DNA of 64,000 nucleotides, from assembly GCA_023935145.1 (NCBI GenBank), contig CM043701.1, positions 72,726,817 to 72,790,816 on the forward strand. Reading direction: 5' to 3'. Positions 34,194 to 44,820 of this stretch are shown one piece after another. The notes beneath the pieces were generated by a model, which was given only the letters and a program-made list of their open reading frames with translations, was not told the origin of the DNA and made no database searches. The stretch comes from Bretschneidera sinensis. Taxonomy: Eukaryota > Streptophyta > Magnoliopsida > Brassicales > Akaniaceae. Numbering within the stretch: position 1 is the stretch's first letter; the number at the start of each line of letters is the position of its first letter. The position numbers were made by a program, and so were the translations under genes.

Positions 34194-35608
34194 TGTTGTG
34201 AGTTTTAAATTTCTCGCAAGCACATGAGTCGTTTGCAATATAGTGTTGTGCAAATGCAAGGTCAAATCCATACGGAATTGTGTTGTGAAAATATTTTTAT
34301 CTAAACTAAGCCTATTTTAACCTAGTTCCGAATTATGGGTTGTATTATGCAAAGAACTATAAACTAAACTAAATTGATTTAAAAAAATAAATAATAAAAA
34401 TACTAAGGTTTCTGAATCCACCCCACCAAAGTAAAGCATATATCTTTATATTCTATACAAAAATAATCTATCAAATTATTCCATGAATCCACCATTATAC
34501 AAATCATGGCGAATACCCAAACTAAACCAAAACCATCCAATGTATCTGTTTAATTCATAAATCACAATGGATATGCAATCTAATTTGAATGATCCGCCGT
34601 ATCCAACAGATGAAACACAAGGAATATCTAATTTAACAATTTAAAAGCAATCAATCATAATATTTTACTCAAATAATTGAACATAATATTTATACTAAAA
34701 ATATCAGAATTGTACGAACAAATATGAAAAATATTATGTCAAACAATGGCGAGGCTTCATCTTCAACCTTAGATGAAGATTTTAGCCTCTCATAATTATG
34801 AAACTAAAGTTCATAATAAAAGTATTAAACATTAAACTTTAAAACTAAAAAAAGAAATAAATTAAAACTGATTAAACATTGGGAGAAATTCCACTCGCTG
34901 TTGGGCGGCGCTTCCCCTCGTGGTAGCAAAGCCTTCGAGATCCACCAGAATGCTAGCTGAAGTCTTCTAGATTGCACACCAATTGCTTCAATGAGGTGGG
35001 GCTTTTATAGGAAAACTCAAGAGTGCAATGTATTTCAAATTCGATGTGGGATACTGCCCGAGTGTGCTCGATCATAGTCTTGTGCGCTCGAGCGCAGCAT
35101 GGTGCACTGCTTGACATTTGTTTACTAAAACTACCATAACTTTCTCTAGAAAAATCATTTTTATGAGCCATAAAATTCCTCAAAAAATAGAAATCTGGTT
35201 ATTTCTAATAATATATGGCTCATCTCCTGGTTCTTCTTGAATCAATACAGTAAAATGCACAAAAATGACTGATCTACCACGTTGAAATCACACACAGCCT
35301 GACCTTTGTCTACTAAAATTGCCATAACTTTCTCTAGAAAAATTATTTTTATGAGCCGTGAAATTTCTCAGAAAATAGACATCCGGATCTTTCAAGAATA
35401 TATGGCTCATCTCCTGGTTATTCCTGAATTAATACAGTAAAATCCACAAAAATGACTGATCTGTACAGGCAATTCTGGCAATTTTAGTGAAACTCCTTTC
35501 CGAGTGCTTGTAAACCTGTAAAACAATGAGAACAACTCAAAGTAACAAATTCTTAAGCTAACAAATGTAAATTAAGGGGCCAAAATATGCAATATTTGGC
35601 ACTCATCA
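34194..35608 (-). repeat. Array C LTR 4
   Basis: 1415 bp, the 5'-most LTR in element sense, followed by the ACACA target duplication. Palindromes near 35063-35076 (degenerate) and 35083-35096; TATA-like box about 35000-35010; two-copy U3 repeat from about 35110. Confidence 0.9.
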
Positions 35609-36545
35609 ACACACATTGTAAAAGAAGTGTACGCACTTAAAAAGTACTTATATACCTCGAAAAAAGTCCAAATTCCAATAATAGAAGCTCCTAAGGTAGT
35701 TGATCTTAATATAAATCCTCTCTCAATTACCTAGTTTTATTAAGGCTCATTTTGGTTACAAAACATTTTGACAAAAAATAAAATCAACTTTGTTTAAAAG
35801 TTTAAAACATTTGAAAAATATAAAAACTTAATTTTAGGTGACTGAATGGAATGACAGAAAGCTTCTGCCTCTTAGTCCAGTTGACTAGACTATGTGCCCA
35901 ATCGACTGAATGAAACACCTAATGTTGAAAATTTGAATTTTACATGGATCCAGTAGATTGAATCATGGACCTTGTAAACTAAACCCTCCAAAATAAAGGC
36001 TAGTTTTTCAAAATTGAGGCGTAGGTTCAAAGCATTTAATGCTTCAAACGACCATTCTTTGTGTCTAACATCTATATAGAGCTAAGACTATATAAACCAC
36101 TTATCAATGATAATTTCTAACAAACAAGAACATTAAATTTCTAAGAGAACTCATTTATAACTCTTGAAAGCTTTCAAAACTCCTTCTTGAGCCTTCATTA
36201 AAGCTTAGTTCTTAAAAAAGAGATATTCTTCAATTGTAAACATTAAATGCATTATTTATTGTACCAATCTTATCTCATAAATTCCAATCATTATAAGAGA
36301 AAGATTTAATGTAACTCTTAGAAGTGTTTTGGGTGTTAAACACGTAAGTGTAAACTTCCTTGGAAGAGATCTTTGTAAAGGTTGGAGCAATACCCGTAAC
36401 AACCAGTACCTTAATTAGAATATTTTAAATCATGAAGTTACATTCTTAAGTGTTCTTGGTGTGTTTATTCAAGTTTTTGTTATAATAAGTCGTATCGGGA
36501 ATTGTGGGATTTAGAAATAATTAATTAAGCATAAGTTTCAGGAGG
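35609..36545 (+). mobile_element. SIRE-like LTR, main piece
   Basis: Continuation of the LTR split by B and C. The middle contains GTCGACTG-like words (35875-35970) and a TATA-like 'ctatataaacc' (36089-36099). The part 36020-36420 is similar, on the opposite strand, to 42745-43135 (shared 'GCATTTAATGCTTCAAAC' and 'TGTAACTCTTAGA' words). The right end is not sharply defined. Confidence 0.55.
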
Positions 36546-37700
36546 ACTAAAATTTTCCCAAGCTAACTCAAAACCTTTACAAAGTGTTTTACAGGCTTAT
36601 ACTTAAACCTTTACATAGTGTTTTAAACCTTTCCCAATATTTTATTATTTATTCATTAACCCCATTTTCCTTGGCTCCTTCATTGGATACAAAGTTCCTT
36701 TTTAAGGTGTGTGAGAAATCACAAGTTAGAATGTCCTTTTTGAAAAACTAATTTAAAATTTAAAGCTTTAGCTTTTGGTTAGAGAGAGCTTGAATATGAA
36801 AGTTCCCAAGCTTAGCACTTTAGAAAATAATTTAGAATTCAAGCTTATTTGATTTTTCTAGGCCAAAACACTTTTGGCCCAAAATCCGAGCCCAAGAAAA
36901 CCATCCAATTTTGAGAGTGAATTTCAAATTTAACCTTTCACTTGGCACTTTTCGGTTGGATATACTTTTCAAGACAAGCTCCCTCTTTTAATCCAAAATT
37001 TTGTCTCCTTCCTTTTCCTCATGGTCGGCCACTTTGTGTGGGAAAATAAGTTTTTCTCTTTTTTTATGCATTTTTAAACCTGTATTACCTTTTTAAGCTT
37101 TCACTCTTTCCTATGAATCAAATTCCACCTTATTTCCTTAAAAAGTTGTACATTCTTTCCTTGACAAACAACACCTTTTTCCCTTGAAAAATAACACATT
37201 TTTCACTTAAAAACTGCATTATTTCTCGTTACATAACTGGCTATTCTTTTGCCTTGTTAAACCCAAATTACCCTTCTAAGTTCTCACGCCTTCCTATGTG
37301 CCAAAAACCACATTTTCTACCTATAAAATAACACCCTTCTCTATAAAAACAATAGCTCATCACATAAATGAAACTGTCATATTCCTCCCTTCAATGGCTA
37401 GCAGTGTGCCAAAAAAAAGTTTTATTATTCTCTTTTTCCTTAGTTAAATGGACATTTCCTTCTTGAGCTTGCACCCTTTCCCATGTGCCAAAAACAATCT
37501 TTTCTTCTTCATAATGTTATATATGGTTTCACTTGGGATTTTAATAATGTAACTCCTCTGTTGAGGGTTGAGGATTGATGTGTGTGTATATATATACACA
37601 CACACACACACACAGAGTCAGTTGATGTATATTTTATATTGTTGTATATGTGTTGTGTTGGGATTTCAAAACGTGACAACACTATTTCGGGGGTGGCTAA
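36546..37700. other. Non-coding tract with three degenerate repeats of about 185 bp
   Basis: No ORF with coding character. Segments around 37078-37130, 37255-37310 and 37440-37495 share the pattern 'ttacc/ttcc-tt-ctaag-ttct-cac-ccttCCTATG(TGCC)', spaced about 182 and 187 bp. A TG/TA/CA microsatellite lies at about 37580-37614. Otherwise I see nothing. Confidence 0.5.
37580..37614. repeat. Microsatellite (TG)n(TA)n(CA)n
   Basis: Simple repeat in which TG and CA runs flank a TA core, so part of it is self-complementary. Confidence 0.9.
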
Positions 37701-37714
37701 CCCGGGATGGGTCT

Positions 37715-38720
37715 TTACATAGCCCTTGGCTCTTCAGTGTCCATCTCAGTAGGAAGAGCTTCATCTTTGGGGACTTTTTCTTCTTCATCTCTATCCTCAT
37801 CACCACTACGGATATTCTTTCCTACCTTAGAGAGGACGATGCTGTTTCGTATGGTGTACCCTATTTTCTTTAAGGATGAGACATTGATAATATCATTAGG
37901 GCCAATGTCTTGGGCTTCTGTGGCAAGTTGGGGAACTTTGAAATGGTGAAGTATCAAGGTGATGAGCATACCATAGGGGAGGCAACTAGAGTCATGGACC
38001 TCTCCATTGATCATGTTAGCTAGGATTAGTGGATAGATGTTGAAAGGGTTTTCAGTCTTGAGGCACCATATTAAAACAATGTCTATATTAGACATGTAAC
38101 CTCGACTACCAAGTCTTGGGTGAATAGTCTAACTGACTATCAAATTAAATAACTTGGAGTCTAGAGGCATGTCACTACATTGATGGAATGTAGTAGTCTT
38201 AAAAACATAATTAGGGTCTCCCCTAACTAATTGACATGCTTTTTCGTAGTCAAAGTTGTCCGGCCAACTATTTAGACTCCATGAGATCCCGACTACAAGG
38301 ATTTTCATAATGCTAACCAACAGATCAGTGTTAACTTCAAACTCAACACTCATAACACTAGTTTTGAACCTAAGGGTTAAAGGACTAGGTTTCACTATAT
38401 TGGCTTAAAATTGGTGAATTAACCTAGGGTAGTATTTTCTGTGGATACTCACTAGGGGTCTCAATCCTATGGCCTCAAAAGTAGGTAAGATGTAAAAATT
38501 TGCATGCCTAATTGACTCAAAATCAATGTATCTACCAGTCATGATTTTTTTTTTTTTTTTTTTTGTGATGAATGATAGTGTTATACCTATGTTTGACTGC
38601 AGGACTCCAAAATAGTGAATCGTCCAACTCGATTCTTTCTTGTTTGCGTGAAGAACTGACAACCCCTTTCCCTTTGGAGTCCAACGCTGAAGATTTACGT
38701 GTTCTTGATACTTTTGGCAC
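37715..38720 (-). pseudogene. Broken ORF resembling the 'putative plant transposon protein' family
   Basis: The start at 38720 reads 'MPKVSRTRKSSALDSKGKG', then '..SPAVKHRYNTII'. At 38541-38563 a long T run (A run in sense) shifts the frame. The next frame continues 'GRYIDFESIRHANFY..GLRPLVSIHRKYYPRLI' and stops at about 38402-38404. Further open pieces follow at 38395-38129 and 38095-37715, the last with an acidic C-terminus. The 'YYPRL..QF.AN' region with later hydrophobic blocks is what I know from the plant family named 'putative plant transposon protein' (I believe PF20167). It may be the third ORF of the SIRE-like element whose pol lies at 40640-42725. Function unknown. Confidence 0.5.
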
Positions 38721-38985
38721 GTTTGGTCCAAGTACAGTTGTCTTGATACAAATTCGTTCAAATATTCTTGGTAAAACACGATTTTGAGAGGTTGAAGAGA
38801 GGGTGTGTGTGAAAATGGTGAAGATTCAACTATGAGAGTCGAGTATAAAGTGATTTGAAGATGGTTATGCATTCTTTTGAATGATTTTGATGAATTTTGG
38901 ACTGAAATCAAGATATTTCTAGAGAACGCTAGGGTTCTTGAGCTTGAGCGTGAAATGAGCAAAAATCTGAAGAGATATTATATAA

Positions 38986-39121
38986 AATCGTGATACCAGT
39001 CGACTGGGTCAAGGTACTAGTCGACTATTCCATTAACAATTAGGGATTTAAGGTTCATTTTCGAGATACCAATCAACTGGGTCCAGGTACCAGTCGACTG
39101 GTCAAATGGTCAGTAGGTTAC
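38986..39121. repeat. GTCGACTGG repeat array, left half
   Basis: Several copies of a self-complementary word close to CCAGTCGACTGG alternate with short spacers. The array continues at 40452-40555 after the solo LTR. On the minus strand it sits upstream of a TATA-like TTATATAATA (about 38976-38985) and of the ORF start at 38720. Similar words occur in the SIRE-like LTR at 35875-35970. Confidence 0.7.
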
Positions 39122-40451
39122 TGTTGTGCGATAATATACCTAAATAAATAGGTGAATAATCGCACTTGTTTTACTTGCAAGTGCACAAGGTCAATAGTGT
39201 AGCATAGTGTGTGAATGCAAGATCATCTCCACAGGGATTGGTAAAGTTCGATTTAGAATTATATTTGCAATGTAAAAAGATAGAAATAATAAACTGAAGG
39301 GTGATTTGATAATAATAAAGACATAGGGCTTTGATATCCACCACTAGTCATACATTCCCGATTTTGTATAAGGTATCAGTGCTCTAGCCTTATTATGTGT
39401 ACCTACTGGTTGCCAACCTAAGGGCATGGTATCTACTCCTTAAGCTATTGATTTCCCTAAGCAACGAGTTAGGCATGGTATCTACTCTAACTCTTTTCTT
39501 CCTTAAGGGATTCAGCATGGTATCTGCTTGAGTTGTTCCTTAATAAAACATAGGTACTGTGGAAATCGACAACCACATGAGACCTAGGGCATGGTATCTA
39601 CTCCTGGTTTCCCATGTTGATTAACCCGGGTATCCGGATAAGATGGTCCCTTGTTACTAATGTTAGACCCAGGACTCGGTCATCCAAATTGATCTAACTA
39701 ACCCATCCATACCACATGCATACGTTGGCCTTACACATACATATGAGGAATTTAAATAAGCACAGGTGTTAATCAAGTTAAGTAACATAAAAAGCTATGC
39801 AAAGATTTAATCAATGAATAAAAATATGGGAATGCATAACTAGGGCTTCAATCGAGCCCTATAAGAGAGTTAGTTACACATACTAACTGAAGTAAACATA
39901 ATTAAACAAAACATAAGGGAGAAGAATGAACCCGAGAGAAGAGGCATCAATTCTCTCCCAAGCTCTCCACTCTAAGTAAAAGAAAAGAGAAAAGTGTTTA
40001 CTATCTAAGGTGTGTTTTTGTGTGTGAGTTACAAGTGTATTTATAGGTCTTTGAGAAGTCCTAATAGACCCATGAGTCCTAAAATTTCCTAAAACAAAAA
40101 TCTTGTATTTTCCAAAATAAGGTTCTGCAGTTTACTGTTCACGCCCGTATATTTGCGCTTGATCGCATGTGTCCTTGCACTCGATCGCAAGGTGCGCTCG
40201 ATCCTACAAGTGTGCGCATGATCGTATGTGCGCTCGATCGCACTGCGTGTGCGCTCGATCGCACTTTGTCCAGAAAGTGCTCCAGGGCTTCTAGATTTCT
40301 TCCTTAAAGTGCCAAAACTGCTTCTTTTTCTCCAAGACCCTATAAAAACATGTAAAACACACAAATAGAGTAAAAGATACCAAATTAACGTAATAAAGAA
40401 TCTAACAAGTGTAAAGAAAGGGGTTAAATATGTATATTTAAGCGTTTATCA
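39122..40451 (-). mobile_element. Solo LTR of the element D family
   Basis: 1330 bp from TGTTGTGCG to TTTATCA (plus strand), bounded by perfect target duplications GTTAC (39117-39121 and 40452-40456). Its minus strand matches the D LTR (55786-57056) over its length, from TGATAA through the palindromes, the 'GGGCGTGAACAGTAAA' word and the TATA box (about 40032-40042) to the U5 end. No internal sequence remains, so it is a recombination remnant. It carries six palindromes where D's LTR has three. Confidence 0.92.
40154..40263. repeat. U3 palindrome array in the solo LTR
   Basis: Six 14-bp units from TGCGCTTGATCGCA (40154-40167) to TGCGCTCGATCGCA (40250-40263), two of them degenerate. On the minus strand they lie about 110 bp upstream of the TATA box. 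Confidence 0.85.
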
Positions 40452-40555
40452 GTTACCAATCGACTGGTTTGACCCAACTAGTCGACTAGGTAATTAGATA
40501 GTGGGGTACTAGTCGATTGGGTCATCCAATTAGTCGACTGGGTCAATCAAGAAAT
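40452..40555. repeat. GTCGACTGG repeat array, right half
   Basis: Continues 38986-39121 across the solo LTR: words such as 'CAATCGACTGG', 'CTAGTCGACTAG' and 'TTAGTCGACTGGGTC'. The 40452-40456 GTTAC is the target duplication. Confidence 0.7.
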
Positions 40556-40639
40556 TTAAAATTTTGAGCTTCAAGCTGGAATTTTGCAAGAAATTATTTA
40601 TTAATGCCATTTTGAGTGAGAGAGATATTAAATAAGAGT

Positions 40640-42725
40640 TAATATTCATTCACTCAATGGCAAGTGTGCATATGATGAATGTAGATGCAATCAAACACAT
40701 ATGTTCATAATTTGTTAAACCTATTAACAGTCTTATTTTGCAAAAGCTATCTTCGTTCAAGGGTTTAGTAAGAATATCAGCAATTTGATCTTCAGAATGA
40801 ATGAATTCTAACCTAATATCACCCTTTTGAGCATGATCTCTTATGAATTGATGTCTTATCTCAATATGTTTGGTTCTCAAAGGCTAAATTGGATTTTTTG
40901 TCAAGTTGATAGCACTAGTGTTGTCACAATGAATTGGAATATTTTGAAAACATATGCCATAATCTTATAGTTGTTGTTTCATCCACAAAACTTTTGAACA
41001 ACAACTAGTGGTGGCTACATATTCCGTTCTGGCGGTTTGATAATGCAACTGAATTTTATTTCTTTGAAAACCAAGAAGTTAACATAGCACCTAGAAATTG
41101 GCATGTTCTACTAGTGCTTTTTCTATCTAGCTTACAACCCGTAAAATTAGCATCCAAGTACCTAACAAGCTAAAACGTTGATTTTCTAGAATACTATAAA
41201 CCTAGATTTCAAGTGCCTTGCAAATATCTTAGGATTATTTTCATGGAAACAATATGTGATTCCTTAGGATTAGCTTAAAATCTAGCACACATGCATACAC
41301 TAAAAATTATATCGGGCCTACTTGCAGTTAGACATAGTAAAGCTCATATCATGCTTCTATAAGTTTTAGTATCTACACACTTACCTTCCTCATCTAGGTC
41401 AAGTTTTGTAGAGGTGCTCATGGGAGTGCTAATAGATTTTGAGCTCTCCATCCCAAACCTCTTTAATAGGTCCTTGGTGTATTTGGATTGATTGATGAAG
41501 ATGCCTCCTTTAAATTGTTTGATTTGAAGTCCGAGGAAGTAGGTAAGCTCTCCCATCATGCTCATTTCAAATTCACCTTGCATATACTTAGCAAAATCTT
41601 GACACATAGATTCATTAGAGGCGCCAAATATAATATCATCAACATATATTTGGACTAGAAGTGTGCCATGGTTATAGTTTTTGTAAAGAGAGTTGTATTT
41701 ATTTTTCCTCTTGTAAAAACATTTCAAGTAAAAACTTACTTAACCTTTCATACCATGCTCTTGGAGCTTGCTTTGACTAATAGAGAGATTTAGAAGGCTT
41801 ATAAACATGGTTTGAAAGATTAGGATTTTCAAAACCAAGAGGTTTCTCAACATAAACCTTTTCTTCTATAAAACCATTTAAAAATGCACTTTTCACATCC
41901 ATTGGAAATAGTTTAAACTTATTAAAGCATACAAAGGCTTGTAACATATGAATGGCTTCTAATCTAGCTACAGGAGCATAGGTCTCATCAAATTCCATTC
42001 TTTCTTCTTGATTGTAACCCTTAGCACCTAGTCTAGCTTTGTTCCTAGTTACTATCCCATTTTCATCCATTTTGTTTCTAAATACCCATTTAGTACCTAT
42101 AATGGTATGATTCTTTGGTCTAGGAACTAGAGTCCATACTTTATTTCTTTCAAATTGATTTAATTCTTCTTGCATAGAATTTATCCAATCAACATCTTTT
42201 TCGACTTCTACAAAAGTCTTAGGTTCTACTTGGGATAAATAAGCTACACAATTGCAAATATTTCTCATAGAAGATCGAGTTCTTACCCCTTGTAAAGGAT
42301 CACCAATCACTTGATCGATTGGATGATAATTCATATACCTCAAATCTTTGGAAAAAACCATCTCTTTGTTGACTTGTAGACGGTTGATCAATATTAGGAG
42401 CATCTACCTCTTGATTTGTTTGAGGTTGACTTTCCTTAGGGTCAACAATGGGAGTAGATGCATCCATTCTTGGAATAAAATATGCATCATCATTAAGAAA
42501 TACTATTATACTACTAATTGGGTTAGATTCATCAAAAGCAACATATATGAATTTTTCAACCACTAGAGTTATTTTGTTCAAGACTCTATAATATTCACAA
42601 GAGGTTGGATATCTTAAGAATATCCCTTCATCGGTCTTGGAGTCAAATTTACCTAAATTAGTTTTATTGTTATTTAGGATGAAGCACATGCAACCAAAAG
42701 CACAAAAGTAAGAGATATCTCCTTG
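40640..42725 (-). pseudogene. SIRE-like Ty1/copia pol remnant (integrase end, RT, RNase H)
   Basis: On the minus strand, in order: integrase C-terminal region (42689-42300; 'LGKFDSKTDEGIFLRYP'), RT (42403-41777; 'WVFRNKMDENG', 'FPMDVKSAFLNGFIEEKVYVEKP'; then 41727-41344 with the catalytic 'QIYVDDIIFGASNESM' and 'YFLGLQIKQ') and RNase H (about 41340-40650, ending 'RTKHIEIRHQFIRDH'). In copia elements these enzymes make and integrate cDNA. Gag, protease and most of integrase are missing, and stops or shifts lie near 41728-41776, 42290-42400 and throughout RNase H. The word choice points to the SIRE/Maximus lineage. Confidence 0.88.
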
Positions 42726-42744
42726 AAAAAATCCACTAATTATA

Positions 42745-43135
42745 GTCGAGCAACTTCACGGGTGTTGTAAAAACCTTATAAGCACTCTCTTCCACAAGGA
42801 AGTGTTTAATCCTAAACACTCTAAGAGTTACACCAACTCTTTCTCTTTACAATGATTGATATTAAATATAAAAGAAAAAAAGAAAGATAGCAATGAATAA
42901 TTTACAAGATGAAGTTTATCTCTCTTTCAAGAACAAAGCTTAAAAAATGACTCACAATAAAATTTCAAAGCTTGTGAGAGTATTAATGAGCTATAAATCA
43001 AATTAAATGTGCTTTCTTGTTTTTTAAATGCTCATTGATATGGGTTTTTATAGCCTTGGCCTTATATGGCCGTTAGACACTAATTTGGTAGGTTTGAAGC
43101 ATTAAATGCTCAAGTCCTGCGTCTCAAATGATCAT
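42745..43135 (-). mobile_element. SIRE-like LTR fragment
   Basis: The minus strand is similar to 36020-36420 and lies directly upstream of the pol remnant, as a 5' LTR would if gag, protease and most of integrase were deleted. A TATA-like 'CTATAAAAACCC' (minus strand, about 43044-43056) is present. The right edge meets the hAT remnant. Confidence 0.6.
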
Positions 43136-44820
43136 ATTTTTGAATTACCAGTTTAATGGCTAGAACTACTTTATTGAATGAGTGCAAAAAGTGCGTAGAG
43201 AAAGATCTCATTCTAGTAAAAGACAGATGTCATTCTCAAGGGGTGTTTATTATATCAGATGGATGGTCAAATTGCAAAAGTGAACCTATATTTAATGTAC
43301 TTGTAGTTAATAGCCATGGAGTGATGTTTCTATAGGGTTGGGATATTTTAGGAACTGAAAAGGCGGGTTTGGCTATTGCAGAATATTTATTGAAGGCAGC
43401 TGAAGTGGTAGGGTCTCATAATGTTCTTCAGGTTGTAACAGACAATGTTGTACACTATAAACTTTCTGGGAGGGAGATAGAAAAGGTACAAAAACATTTT
43501 TTTTGGTCTCTTTGTGTTGTTCATACCTTAAATCTTATTTTTAAAGATTTAGTGAAAGAATTTGATTGGTGGAAAATATTGTGAAATATTTTTTGAATCG
43601 CACACATGCATTAACTATTTTTAGTACTCAATCTAGATTAGTGCTTTTGAAAATGGAAAAGACAAGATTTAACTTGTATTATATTTTGTTGAAATGGCTT
43701 TTTGATTGTAGAGAGGCTCTAGAAACTACTGTTGTTCTCAATAAATGAAAAAAAAAGGATGAAACATGGAGATGAATGTGAAAGGATAATGGGTGCTTTA
43801 TTTACAAAAACTATAACTAGTGGAGAATTTTGGGATGAAGTTGAGAACATAATCACAATCACAAACCAATTTATTTGTTGATTAAATTTTATGATGGTGA
43901 TGGCTCTAAAGTGGGTGGGATTCAAAAAAGATAGAAAACATGCTTGGTGAAATAAAGGATGTAATAACCAAAAGTAACTATGCTACTGATTATATTTGAG
44001 TTGAAGAGTTAGTACTTGGATGATGGGTGAAAATGTTCATTCCCTTGCATTGTTTAGGCTTTGCACTCACTCCTAAGTTCAATGATCCTAGACATCTTGC
44101 TTTGCCAGCACTGGAAGGTACAACTAGAAAGGCTCCAAATGAAGATAGAGAAGTCATGTGAGGGTTATGGAAGCATTTGATAAGATAGATGAAAGTGAAG
44201 CTGAAGCTAAAATGTTACGTGAGCAATTTGTTTATTTACTCTCGTAGGGGTCTTTATGCTATAGCTACAGCTCAAATTGATACAGTGACGATGGATGCCA
44301 TTGATTGGTGGATTACATATGGATCATAAACTCCACAGTTAGTCGAGGTTGCTAAAAAGGTCTTGTCTCAACCAATTAATAGTTCCTTAGCTGAGCGAAA
44401 TTGGAGCACATATTCTTAGATTCATAGTGTTAAGAGAAATAGATTGAATGCAACCACTGCTGATAGATTAGTTTTTATTCATTCTAATATTCGTCTTTTA
44501 TCTCTATTTACTGAAAGTTACAATATTGGACCTTATAGTGGGACATTGCTCCAGAAAAAAACTTAATTAGATAATTCTATTATGATATTTGAAGAGATGA
44601 GGTGGAAATCACTTGAAGATGAATATAAAGACAACTCAAGAAACTTTGCAAAGGAAGAAGAAGAAGAAAGGTCATCAACTCCTATGCCCAAATTGCCTTC
44701 AAAATCTACTACTTTTGGTTCTTGAAGATCACAACAAGCTCGTCGCTTTAGACTTCATCAAACTCAGATTTTTAGTTTTGCACCTGTTAATGGAAAAGGA
44801 AATAGGGTGGATTAGTGAAC
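43136..44820 (+). pseudogene. hAT-family transposase remnant
   Basis: Plus-strand pieces show the DUF659-type region ('GVFIISDGWSNCKSEPIFNVLVVNS', given in part; 'NVLQVVTDN'; 'CVVHTLNLIFKDLVKEFDWW') and, near 44370-44520, the hAT C-terminal dimerisation region ('SLAERNWSTYS', 'SVKRNRLNATTADRL'). hAT transposases move DNA elements by cut and paste. The frame is broken by stops and shifts in nearly every 100-200 bp, and terminal inverted repeats are not evident, so it is an old dead copy. A Lys/Glu-rich tail ends near 44820. Confidence 0.82.

Larger units (their letters stand above)
20333..35608 (-). mobile_element. Array C: tandem Athila-like array, four LTRs and three internal regions
   Basis: LTRs begin at 20333, 24830, 29577 and 34194 (period 4497, 4747, 4617 bp), all in one orientation, separated by three closely similar internal regions. 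Only the outermost ends carry target duplications: ACACA at 20328-20332 and 35609-35613. So the whole is one integration that grew by LTR-LTR exchange or arrived as a concatemer. Each internal region has a tRNA-Asp primer site at its right end, a gag-RT remnant ORF and a 3' UTR at the left. Protease, catalytic RT, RNase H and integrase are absent, so the unit is non-autonomous. Confidence 0.93.

Noticed and set aside
20333..35608. Three independent insertions of the same element side by side
   Set aside because: Adjacent bodies share single LTRs and no target duplications exist at inner borders; only the outer pair ACACA is found.
37568..37949. Plus-strand ORFs near the microsatellite
   Set aside because: They are antisense shadows of the acidic C-terminal part of the minus-strand ORF at 38095-37715.
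38405..38962. 185-codon ORF as an intact gene
   Set aside because: Its first half is an out-of-frame reading of the leader and start of another frame, joined across a long A run; only the part after the run matches the transposon-protein-like family.
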